The notes beneath the pieces are model-generated. The model had not been told where the DNA came from. It did not search any database and saw only the letters and a program-made list of their open reading frames with translations. The translations under genes were made by a program, and so were the position numbers. This document shows, in pieces, positions 15,882 to 23,535 of a stretch of DNA of 44,705 nt. How positions within the stretch are numbered: position 1 is the first letter of the stretch; every line of letters begins with the position of its first letter. Origin of the DNA: Deltaproteobacteria bacterium (GTDB lineage Bacteria > Myxococcota_A > UBA9042 > PHBI01); the NCBI GenBank assembly GCA_011526585.1, contig WYBB01000087.1:1-44705 (forward strand). The letters are read 5' to 3'.

Positions 15882-18800
15882 TCACGCCGTGCCGGAGTAG
15901 AGCTGGAACTCCTGCCCCTTCTTGACCTCGATGTTGACGCCGCCCTTGCTCTGCTTGCCGTCGCCGCCCTCGATCTTCACCCCGAGCAGCTTGTCGGTGA
16001 TCTTGAGCTTCACGCTGAGCGTGGTCTTCATGCGCTTCTTCATGAAGCCCTTGATCGCCTCCCAGATCCCGCCCGCGGACGCGCCGTCGCCCTTGTCGAG
16101 CTCGGCGCCGATCGCCTGCGCCAGCTCGCGCATGTCGGTGATGTCGTTGGAGAGCTCGATGGTCAGCGCGCCCTCGTAGAGCTCGGTGGTCACGCCGAGG
16201 CTCGCGAGCTTCGCGTCGATCGCCGCGATCGCCGCGCCCGGCAGCCGGTGCTTCACCGACGGGAAGGCGGCGAGCGTCACGCCCATCTGGATCGCCTGCT
16301 TCATCGCCGCGTCGACCTCGTCCTTGCCGAGGTTGTAGCGGATCTGCACCTCGGCGGTGCCCTGCGCGCCGGCCTCGCCCTTGAAGAGCATGAGCCCGTT
16401 GGGCACCAGCTCGAGCGCCTGCTTGCCGGCGAGCTGCTGGTAGAGCTTCGCGAAGAGCACCACGTCCTGGATCACCTTGCCGTCGGGCCCGACGACCTTC
16501 TTGTCGTCCTTGTCCTTGCGATCGACCCGCTCGGTCCCGACGGTGATCCCGCGCTCGGCGCTGACCTCCTTGCCGACCTTGAGCCCGGCGAAGTCCGCCG
16601 CCAGCGCGGCCTTGCCGCTGTCCGCCCAGGTCGCGCTCACCGTCGCCTTGTCCTCGAAGAGCGCCCCGACCGCGCCCTGCGCCAGCGGGCCGAACGGCGC
16701 CGGCAGGAGCGACGCGCCGCCGAGCCCGCCGATGAACGCCGTCAGCCCGCCGAGCCCGTCGCACGAGTTGCGTTTGGACGCGCTGGCGTCGAACGTATAC
16801 TTCGCCTCGATCTTGAGCTTCTTGCCGCCCTCGACGTTGCCCTCCATGCCGGGCTTGTCGTGGCCCTGGCCGCCTCCACCGGCCGGCTTGTCGGTGCCGG
16901 GCGCGGGACCGGGCGCGGGGCCGGGCGCGGGGCCGCCGCCGCCACCTCCGGCGACCGGCCCTCCTCCCGCGGGGCTCGGACCGCCCGGGGCACCTCCCGC
17001 GCCGCCGTCGGGGCCCTTGGCGCCGCCGATCGGCACCGAGATCCCGGGCACGATCGCGCCCAGCCGCGACATCGCGCGCGCCTTGGTCGGCAGGGTGCCG
17101 TCGATCTGCATGCTGACGCTCGCCTGGCCCGGCATGATGACGTTCACGCCGAGGAAGCCCTCGCCGGTGAGCGTCGCGACGTAGGACTCCTTGTTGCGCA
17201 CGATCGTGATCCCGGCGCCGGCGGCGACCTTCACCGGCACGCCGTAGACCGGCACCGTCAGCTCGCCGGTCGTCATCACGCTGAAGTCGCTCGCGCCGCC
17301 TTCGCCCTTGGGCTCGGGCAGGTACTTGTCCACGCACGGGCCGGACACGTCCGCGAGCACCCCGCACGCCTGCCCGGCGAGGACCTTGTACTTGTCGTCG
17401 CCGGCCTTGCGCAGCTCGGAGAGCTTGCCCTCGGAGATCTCGTCGATCTTCTCGTAGGCGAGCTCCGCCAGCTCCGCCGCCCGCGCCTTCACCGCGGCAT
17501 AGCGCTCGGCGATCGCCTGGCCCAACGCCTCGATGCGCGCCTGGGCCGCAACCCACGCCTCGCCCGCCTTCTGCACGAGCAGCTCGACCGCCTCTTCGGC
17601 GCGCGCCATGAACCCGTCCGCGAGGCCCGAGATCGTGTCGGCGGCCTCGCTGATCATCGCCTTGCCCTCGGCGACCCAGCCCTGCACCTCGTCGATCGCC
17701 CCGGTGAGCACGCCCTTGAGCGACTCCGGCAGCGCGTCCCAGAGCGCGCCGGCGAGGCTGCGCGCGCGCGCGACGAGCCCGTTGGCCGCCTCCCTGGCGC
17801 GCGCGATCGCGCCCTCGACCACGGCGTCGACGCGCGACTTGATGCCGTCCCAGAGCTCGCCCGCCCAGCGCTTGACCGCGTCGATCCCCTCGCGGATCGT
17901 GTGCTTGACGTCCTCGTAGATCTCGCGCGCTCGCGCGAGCGCGTCCATCAGCTGCTTCTGGTATTTCGGCAGCTCGGTGTCGATCCACGCGACGACCGCG
18001 GTGTAGGCCCTGGCGACGTCGCCCTTGAGCTTGTCGATGTCGCGCTGGGTGTGCCCGATCGTGGTCTCGACCCACTTGCTGATGTCCTCGGGCAGGTGGC
18101 TCTTGGCGATGTCGTTCAGGCTGTCGACGGCGTCGTCGGCGGCGGTTGTGATCTTCTTGACCAGCGACGCGGTGTCGCAGTTCCACTTCGTGTCCCCGCC
18201 GCCCTTGGACTGACCGCCGATCACCGCGCCGACCTCGGGCGGGGCGCTCTTGCCGACGTCCGCGCTGCCCGTGGCGCTCGCGCCACCCCCGCCGCCGCTG
18301 CCACCCGCGCCGCCGCCACCACCCGCGTCGCCGCCGCCACCGCCACCGCCACCGCCGCCACCCGCGTCGGGCGTCGTCCCGGCCGGCGCAGGCGGCGCCT
18401 CGACCTTCGGGCGCACCGGGTCGCTCACGTAATCGGCGACCTTCACCGAGTGGGTCAGCTCCTCCGAGCGTGAGGACGCGGTCGAGGCGCTCGCCGCGCT
18501 CTGCCCGGAAACGGTCTCGCCCTCTGCGCTCACGCTGCCGGTCGCTTCACCGATCTGCGCTTCGCCGTCGCTGACGTGACCCGCGATCTGCTGCTCGCCC
18601 TCGGCGGGCACGCCGTCCGCCTCGGCCTTCGCCGACGAGACCTCGGCGCCGGCCTCCGACGAGAGCCCGCTGACGATCCCCGACGCGGAGCCGGCGAGGT
18701 TGCGGATCTGCTGCATCACCGAGTCGGGCAAGAGGTCGTCGAGCCCGCGCCGCTGTACCGGACCGTGGCCGCTTCGGGCCATGCGCTGCACCGACCGCTT

Positions 18801-19202
18801 GGACGAGGACGCCTGCACGAGCGCGCCGCCCTTGTCGCCGCAGCTCGCGCAGGACGGCGCCGCCCCCGAGGACTTCGCCTTCATCGCGCCGCCGCAGTCG
18901 GGGCAGACCTCCTCGGCCGGGCGTAGCCGCGGCTCGGCGCCGCCCGCACGCGCCTCCCGGGATTTGTCGCCGTCGTCGCGCGTCTTGTCCGCGCCGCCGA
19001 GTCCAGGTGCGCGCCCGCCCGGTTTCAGTAGCGCCTCCTGCGCCGCGAGACCGCCGCTCTGGCCGCTCAGGACCAGCTGCCGCCGCACCCCGGCCCCGGC
19101 CGTCGAGCCCTTGGGACCGGCGCCGCGGCTCGGATCACCGCTCTGATGGGAACTGGCGCCCTCGCCCTGACGGCGATCCTGCGCGGGAGCGTCGACGCTC
19201 AT
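15882..19202 (-). CDS. Giant helical / Gly-rich QR-tagged protein (possible eCIS cargo)
   Basis: The product has 1106 residues and no signal peptide. ATG 19202 has GAGG 6 bases upstream. In order: GGLAAQEALLKPGG (50-63), a CxxC...CxxC zinc-ribbon-like segment (CPDCGG at 100-105, CASC at 118-121), SVQRMARSG and GPVQRR (137-152), and a poly-Gly linker. A long amphipathic helical region (roughly 370-620) follows with Trp/Ala/Arg repeats (KRWAGELWDGIKSRVDAVV). A sheet-like domain comes next (LTVPVYGVPVKVAAGAGITI), then a second Gly/Pro linker with PAPGPAPGPAPG, and a C-terminal domain that reaches LYSGTA. The VQR tags and L-x2-Q-x3-L-x-P motif are shared with three other window proteins. The long helical arrays resemble those of DUF4157-type eCIS-linked proteins, but I see no HExxH motif. 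Function is inferred only. Confidence 0.75.
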   Translation of the reverse strand: MSVDAPAQDRRQGEGASSHQSGDPSRGAGPKGSTAGAGVRRQLVLSGQSGGLAAQEALLKPGGRAPGLGGADKTRDDGDKSREARAGGAEPRLRPAEEVCPDCGGAMKAKSSGAAPSCASCGDKGGALVQASSSKRSVQRMARSGHGPVQRRGLDDLLPDSVMQQIRNLAGSASGIVSGLSSEAGAEVSSAKAEADGVPAEGEQQIAGHVSDGEAQIGEATGSVSAEGETVSGQSAASASTASSRSEELTHSVKVADYVSDPVRPKVEAPPAPAGTTPDAGGGGGGGGGGGDAGGGGGAGGSGGGGGASATGSADVGKSAPPEVGAVIGGQSKGGGDTKWNCDTASLVKKITTAADDAVDSLNDIAKSHLPEDISKWVETTIGHTQRDIDKLKGDVARAYTAVVAWIDTELPKYQKQLMDALARAREIYEDVKHTIREGIDAVKRWAGELWDGIKSRVDAVVEGAIARAREAANGLVARARSLAGALWDALPESLKGVLTGAIDEVQGWVAEGKAMISEAADTISGLADGFMARAEEAVELLVQKAGEAWVAAQARIEALGQAIAERYAAVKARAAELAELAYEKIDEISEGKLSELRKAGDDKYKVLAGQACGVLADVSGPCVDKYLPEPKGEGGASDFSVMTTGELTVPVYGVPVKVAAGAGITIVRNKESYVATLTGEGFLGVNVIMPGQASVSMQIDGTLPTKARAMSRLGAIVPGISVPIGGAKGPDGGAGGAPGGPSPAGGGPVAGGGGGGPAPGPAPGPAPGTDKPAGGGGQGHDKPGMEGNVEGGKKLKIEAKYTFDASASKRNSCDGLGGLTAFIGGLGGASLLPAPFGPLAQGAVGALFEDKATVSATWADSGKAALAADFAGLKVGKEVSAERGITVGTERVDRKDKDDKKVVGPDGKVIQDVVLFAKLYQQLAGKQALELVPNGLMLFKGEAGAQGTAEVQIRYNLGKDEVDAAMKQAIQMGVTLAAFPSVKHRLPGAAIAAIDAKLASLGVTTELYEGALTIELSNDITDMRELAQAIGAELDKGDGASAGGIWEAIKGFMKKRMKTTLSVKLKITDKLLGVKIEGGDGKQSKGGVNIEVKKGQEFQLYSGTA

Positions 19203-19269
19203 GCATGCCTCGCGTGGGGTGGGACCGAGGGCCGATGAAAGCACCTCGCCGCGGCGCGAAGAACCGCCG

Positions 19270-19351
19270 AATTTGTCCACGCGAGCGCGTCCGGGTCCGG
19301 ACCGGCGGCGGTGATCCGCGCTCCACGACCGCCATGCCCAATTTGTCCACG
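19270..19351. promoter_or_regulatory. Direct repeat AATTTGTCCACG in a divergent promoter region
   Basis: AATTTGTCCACG occurs at 19270-19281 and again at 19340-19351, 70 bases apart in the same orientation, with GCC-S before each copy. The pair lies between divergent genes (19202 minus and 19422 plus). The AT-rich core stands out in this GC-rich region. It may be a regulator site; which gene it controls is open. Confidence 0.4.
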
Positions 19352-19421
19352 GCCCGGGTGGCGCTTGACCGGGGCGCAGCCGCGGCGGAGGGTCGAGCGA
19401 ACCCCGACCCCCACCGCGCCG

Positions 19422-20114
19422 ATGACACGCCCCACCGCCGTCCCGCTCGACCGCCTCTTCGACGCGATCTACGCGGTCGAGAGGAGCCCCGCCGAGTGGC
19501 TGCGCGGCGTGCTCGACACCGTGCGCCCGGCGCTCGACCAGGGGCTCGGCATGTGCGGCTACTTCTGGGACTGCTCCGACCCGACGCGCTTCCAGGCGTG
19601 GGGCTTCCAGGGCCCACCGGGATTCGACGAGGCGTTCGCGCGCTGGGTCGAGGCGCAGCCCTCCGAGCTGCTCGTGCGCTCGCACCTGTCGATCCGCTAC
19701 GCCCGCCAGAGCGCCGCCTACCCGGTGCACTCGGGCGACGAGATCGCCGTGACCTCGTCGTCGACCGGCTTCGCCGACAGCCTCGGCCTCAACGCCTACG
19801 ACGCCAGCCACCGCGGGGTCTCGATCAGCGCCCAGAGCATGCGGCTCATCCCGCCGCTGTCCGCCGCGACCAACCAGCTCCTCGACATCCTCACCCGCCA
19901 CCTCGCGCGCGCCGCGCGCGTCGTCGTCGACCACGAGAAGCCGCGTCCGATCGAGGCGCGTCGCGCGCTCGAGCTCGAGCCGAGCATCGGCCGCGAAGCC
20001 CTGCGCGAGGTCGCCTTTCGCGCCGCCCACGAGCAGCCGCGCGTCACCGGCGACCGCGCTGCGCAGGCCTGGGACGAGCTCGAGTCCGGGCGCGTGGTGC
20101 TGCTCGACCAGTGA
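19422..20114 (+). CDS. Sensor-like protein resembling a LuxR-type regulator without its HTH
   Basis: A 230-residue cytoplasmic protein beginning MTRPTAVPLDRLFDAIYAVE. The sequence has the feel of the N-terminal sensory part of myxobacterial LuxR-type regulators: SPAEWLRGVLDTVRPALDQG, then GYFWDCSD, and a C-terminal end AWDELESGRVVLLDQ. In complete relatives that last segment normally leads into a linker and a LuxR helix-turn-helix. Here the frame stops directly after it, and I see no HTH in the next 280 bases. I infer either truncation or a stand-alone sensor. ATG 19422 is preferred over 19311, since the extra N-terminus is low-quality Pro/Arg sequence. Confidence 0.5.
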   Translation: MTRPTAVPLDRLFDAIYAVERSPAEWLRGVLDTVRPALDQGLGMCGYFWDCSDPTRFQAWGFQGPPGFDEAFARWVEAQPSELLVRSHLSIRYARQSAAYPVHSGDEIAVTSSSTGFADSLGLNAYDASHRGVSISAQSMRLIPPLSAATNQLLDILTRHLARAARVVVDHEKPRPIEARRALELEPSIGREALREVAFRAAHEQPRVTGDRAAQAWDELESGRVVLLDQ

Positions 20115-20431
20115 GGCGCGTCAAGCCCAGCCCCTCGGGGCACTCGGCGTGTCTGCTCATAAGACCCCAATCAAAGCGTCGTCGCACCCCGTCGTCAACC
20201 GCGCGCGCGCTCGACCTCGAGCGTGTCGGAGCTCAGCTCGCCCGAAACCCGTGGCAGCGACATGTGCACCTCGATGCGCCGACGCTCGCCCAACCGCTCG
20301 TCGCATGCAAGCAGACGCTGCAACTCGAGTGCAAGAAGCGTTGGCGATTGAAGTCCAGGTGATGGTCGCTACCGTGGCGCGAGTCGCCGGCCCGCATGCT
20401 CCGCCGGGCCGACGGCGGGAGATCGACCGCA
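20115..20431. other. 317-base gap without a recognisable gene
   Basis: The gap between the sensor-like gene and the DUF3703 gene has no ORF with a believable start. It contains a small AT-richer stretch around 20320-20365. The Shine-Dalgarno GGGAG at 20417-20421 belongs to the next gene. No terminator hairpin was clear. Confidence 0.4.
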
Positions 20432-20776
20432 GTGAACACACGCCTTCGCACAGCCTTTGATTCCGAGATGCACACCGGCCGCAGCGCGCTCGCCGCCGGC
20501 CGCTTCGAGGTCGCCTTGTCGCACTTCGAGCGGGCGCACATCCTCGGGCAACGCTTCGTGATCCCGCACACGCGCTCGCACTGGGCCATGCTGCGGGCCG
20601 GCTGGCGTCTCCGGGACTGGCGCGAGGTCATCGGCCAGGTCCCGCGCATCTTCGCCTCGTTGATCTTCTCGCGGATATGGGTGCCGCTCGGCAACACCGG
20701 GCGCTCACGGGTCAGCGCCTTCAAGCCGATGCCCGTGCCCGACGATCTCGCGGCGGTCCTGCGCGCCACGGATTGA
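20432..20776 (+). CDS. DUF3703 family protein
   Basis: A protein of about 114 residues matching the DUF3703 pattern as I know it: FDSEMHTGRSALAAGRFEVA, then FERAHILGQRFVIPHTRSHW, WREVIGQVPRIF, VPLGNTGRSRVSAFKPMPVP. Function of the family is unknown; members often sit near metal-resistance or membrane genes. GTG 20432 is chosen because GGGAG lies 10 bases upstream and the conserved part begins at once; ATG 20396 is the alternative. The neighbour downstream is convergent. Confidence 0.75.
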   Translation: MNTRLRTAFDSEMHTGRSALAAGRFEVALSHFERAHILGQRFVIPHTRSHWAMLRAGWRLRDWREVIGQVPRIFASLIFSRIWVPLGNTGRSRVSAFKPMPVPDDLAAVLRATD

Positions 20777-20795
20777 TGCGCGCGGACCGACCGGC

Positions 20796-21704
20796 TCAGT
20801 AGCCGTAGTCGGGATCGTAGCGCTCGCTCTCGGCGTCGGGTGCCGTCGTCGCGTCTGCGGCGATCGGCTCGGCGAAGTACGCCCTCGCCGCGAGGAGCGC
20901 GGCCGCGACCACCGGCAGCGCCACGAGCGCCGCCGGACGCGCGATCGCTGCCAGCACGCGCCCTCCGAGCCAGCGCGCCGGGACGAACGCGATGACGAGC
21001 GGCGCCACTGCGATGAGCGCGATCGCCTCGAAGCGACCGTTGCCGTAGAGCGCCGCGCTCCAGAGGTTGAGCGCGACGACCGCGGCGACGACGGGCGCGG
21101 CGTGTCGCAGCGCGACGACGCGCCCCCGCCAGAGCGCCACGACGAAGGTCGCGCCGACGGCGGCCGCCAGCGCGCCGGTGACCTGCGCCAGCGAGGCGAC
21201 GTCGCCGAAGAGGGTCGCCAGCGACGCCCCGGTCACGAGCACGATCACCGCCAGCGCGCCGCCGCGCGGGTCGGCCTTGGCGAGCCCGCGGTCGAGACCG
21301 CGCTCGAGCACGACGAAGGTCAGGGCGACCAGCGCCGCGAGCGCGACGAGGGTCGCGGGCGCGTCGCCGTAGAGCGGTGAGAGCAGGAAGAGGCCCGTGC
21401 CGAGCCCGAGCGCGCCCGTGCCGAGCATCCGCCAGCGCGACGCGCGCTCGCCGCCGATGAGCGCCAGCGGCGCGAGCAGGAGCGCGACCCAGGGCGAGGC
21501 GTGCGTCACGTCGATCGGCGGCAGCGCCGGCCAGCCGAGGATCAGGCCGAAGCCGAGCGCGTAGCCCGCGGCCAGCGCGATCGCCGCCGCGCCAGGCACG
21601 GCCGCGCCCTGAGTCCTCCACGGGCGGGTGAGCCCCACCATCAGCGCGAGCGCCAGCGCGCCGGGCACCACCACGCCGATCAACAAGAGCTCGAGCGGAT
21701 TCAT
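20796..21704 (-). CDS. Hypothetical polytopic membrane protein
   Basis: A 302-residue membrane protein beginning MNPLELLLIGVVVPGALALA, with GAGGAGG just upstream. About eight to nine hydrophobic segments are visible (for example WVALLLAPLALIGG, TLVALAALVALTFVVLE, ALAVIVLVTGASLATLF, AAPVVAAVVALNLWSA, PAALVALPVVAAALLAA). It ends in an acidic Tyr-rich tail (SERYDPDYGY). No transporter or enzyme motif was recognised. It lies 40 bases downstream of yceI on the same strand, so the two probably share a transcript. Confidence 0.65.
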   Translation of the reverse strand: MNPLELLLIGVVVPGALALALMVGLTRPWRTQGAAVPGAAAIALAAGYALGFGLILGWPALPPIDVTHASPWVALLLAPLALIGGERASRWRMLGTGALGLGTGLFLLSPLYGDAPATLVALAALVALTFVVLERGLDRGLAKADPRGGALAVIVLVTGASLATLFGDVASLAQVTGALAAAVGATFVVALWRGRVVALRHAAPVVAAVVALNLWSAALYGNGRFEAIALIAVAPLVIAFVPARWLGGRVLAAIARPAALVALPVVAAALLAARAYFAEPIAADATTAPDAESERYDPDYGY

Positions 21705-21744
21705 CTGCCACCTCCTCGGGACGTCGTTCGTGGGTGTGTCGGCG

Positions 21745-22326
21745 TTACTTCTTCACGCCCTGCACGGCGAAGAGGATGGCGACCTTCTTGCCGATGCCGT
21801 CGGGCATGTAGGTGATGCCGAACTCGGTGCGATCGATCTCGAGCTCACCCTCGAAGCCGACGCGAACGCCGCCCCAGGGGTCCTTGCCTTCGCCGGTCTT
21901 GGCGAGCGCGATCGTCACGCGCCTGGTGACCCCGCGCACGGTGAGATCGGCGTCGACGACGTAGCTGTCGGCGCGCGGGCCGGCCTTGACGGCGACGCTC
22001 TTCAGCGTGATCGCCGGGAACTGCTTGGCGTTGAAGAAGTCGGGGCTCTTGAGGTGGTCGTCGCGCTTCTTGTCCGCGGTGAAGATGCTGTTGGCGTCGA
22101 TCGTGACCGCCAACGTCGATGCCGTCGGGCTCTTGGCGTCGTAGCTGAACTGCCCTTCGACCTTGTTGAAGCGGCCCCAGAACGGCGCGACCCCGAGGTA
22201 GTCCGTCTTGAAGAGGACCGAGCTGTGGGAGTTGTCGATGGTGTAGTCGGCGGCGATGGCCGGCGCCACGAGCACCGGCGAGGCGATCAGCGCGAGGGCG
22301 GCGGCGATTGAGCGGAAGATCTGCAT
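21745..22326 (-). CDS. YceI family periplasmic lipid-binding-like protein
   Basis: A 193-residue protein with a Sec signal peptide ending PAIAADYT and ATG 22326 behind GGAGA. The YceI pattern is clear: YTIDNSHSSVLFKTDYLGV, GRFNKVEGQFSYD, TIDANSIFTADKKRDDHLKSPDFFNAKQFPAITL, DLTVRGVTRRVTIAL, then FEGELEIDRTEFGI. YceI proteins are periplasmic beta-barrels that bind polyisoprenoid-type lipids and are often stress-induced. It is divergent from a lysR gene with an inverted repeat in the shared promoter region. Length is normal for the family. Confidence 0.93.
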   Translation of the reverse strand: MQIFRSIAAALALIASPVLVAPAIAADYTIDNSHSSVLFKTDYLGVAPFWGRFNKVEGQFSYDAKSPTASTLAVTIDANSIFTADKKRDDHLKSPDFFNAKQFPAITLKSVAVKAGPRADSYVVDADLTVRGVTRRVTIALAKTGEGKDPWGGVRVGFEGELEIDRTEFGITYMPDGIGKKVAILFAVQGVKK

Positions 22327-22413
22327 GATTGGTCTCCAAGGTCTGAGGATCTCGGGGGCCGCATGACGGTGCCCCGGTACAGCCCGGACCATGGCGACGC
22401 CGACGCATGTAGA

Positions 22414-22426
22414 CAATCCGCTATTG
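22414..22426. promoter_or_regulatory. CAAT-N5-ATTG inverted repeat in the yceI/lysR promoter region
   Basis: CAATCCGCTATTG is an inverted repeat with a 5-base centre, 72 bases before the lysR start and 88 before yceI. A second half-site CAATTG occurs at 22454-22459. LysR regulators usually bind such AT-flanked dyads near their own divergent promoter. Assignment is inference. Confidence 0.45.
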
Positions 22427-22485
22427 CGGAAACGAAATGTCGCCGCTCGTGGACAATTGCGTCCTGGTGCTCCATCTTGGCGGTG

Positions 22486-23535
22486 ATGCCGCTCCCACCG
22501 ATCCAGGACATGGCGATCTTCGCGCACGTCGTCGAGGCGCAGAGCTTCACCGCCGCCGCCGAGCGGCTGCAGATCTCCAAGTCGGCCGTCTCCAAGTCGG
22601 TCGCCGCGCTCGAGGAGCACCTCGGCGTGCGCCTCCTGCACCGCACCACGCGCAAGCTGCGCCTGACCGACGCCGGCATCGCCTTCCACGCCCACTGCGA
22701 GCGCATCCTCTGCGAGGCGACCGAGGCCGAGCTCGCCGTCGGCCGCATGGACGGCCGCCCGCGCGGCAAGCTGCGCATCAACGCGCCGACCACGCTCGGC
22801 CGCAGCTTCGTCCTGCCGGTGGTGCTCGAGTTCATGCGCGCACACCCCGAGGTCGAGGTCGACCTCGCGATGCAGGACGAGACCGTCGACCTCGTCGCCA
22901 CCGCCACCGACGTCGCCATCCGCGTCGGCCGCCTGGTCGACGGCTCCGTCGTCGCGAAGAAGCTCGTGCCAGTGCGCGGCTTCCTCGTCGCCTCGCCCGC
23001 CTACCTCGCCGCGCACGGCACCCCGAAGACCCCCGAGGATCTCGCCCAGCACACCTTCATCCGCTACACGCTCATGCCCAAGCCCGACCGCGTGATCCTC
23101 GTCGGCCCCGACGGCGAGCGCGCCACCGTCAAGATGACCGGCGCGCTCTCGGCCAATCACGGCGAGCTGGTGATCGACGCCGTGCTCGCCGGCCTCGGCA
23201 TCGGGCTCACCCCCGACTTCATCGGCACCGACGCCTTCTGCGACGGGCGCCTGCAGGTCGTGCTGCCGGACTGGCAGCTCCCGACCTCCTGGATCCAGGC
23301 GGTCTATCCGCAAGGCGGTCCGGTCACGCCCGCGGTGCGCCACTTCATCGACGCGCTGGTCGCGCGCGTCGAGGTGCTCAAGGCGCGGGCCGGCGACCGC
23401 CCCTTCGCGCTCGCCCTGCGCGAGCTCGAGCTTCAACGCAGCCCCGGCGCAGGCGCGGAGCCCGGCGCCGCTCAGGTCGGGCGCTCGACCGAGCCGTCGG
23501 ACCGTCGCGCGAACCGACCGGCGTCGCGCGGGTGA
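22486..23535 (+). CDS. LysR family transcriptional regulator
   Basis: A 349-residue regulator. The N-terminal winged HTH reads MAIFAHVVEAQSFTAAAERL, then QISKSAVSKSVAALEEHLGV and LLHRTTRKLRLTDAG. The LysR effector domain follows (GKLRINAPTTLGRSFVLP, VDLVATATDVAIRVGRL, GLGIGLTPDFIG). ATG 22486 is preferred over 22363, whose N-terminus is unlike the family. It is divergent from yceI and convergent with a pirin gene, whose 3' end it overlaps by 64 bases (23472-23535). LysR-pirin-yceI clusters are common, so both flanking genes are likely targets. Confidence 0.92.
   Translation: MPLPPIQDMAIFAHVVEAQSFTAAAERLQISKSAVSKSVAALEEHLGVRLLHRTTRKLRLTDAGIAFHAHCERILCEATEAELAVGRMDGRPRGKLRINAPTTLGRSFVLPVVLEFMRAHPEVEVDLAMQDETVDLVATATDVAIRVGRLVDGSVVAKKLVPVRGFLVASPAYLAAHGTPKTPEDLAQHTFIRYTLMPKPDRVILVGPDGERATVKMTGALSANHGELVIDAVLAGLGIGLTPDFIGTDAFCDGRLQVVLPDWQLPTSWIQAVYPQGGPVTPAVRHFIDALVARVEVLKARAGDRPFALALRELELQRSPGAGAEPGAAQVGRSTEPSDRRANRPASRG

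Noticed and set aside
14574..18473. Very long plus-strand open frame (about 1300 codons) opposite the giant helical protein and lipoproteins
   Set aside because: It is antisense to genes with clear starts, ribosome sites and domains. Its translation is Arg/Ala/Leu/His-rich without any motif, as expected from complementing GC-rich codons.
20157..20441. Possible small genes in the gap before DUF3703
   Set aside because: No frame has both a ribosome site and protein-like composition.
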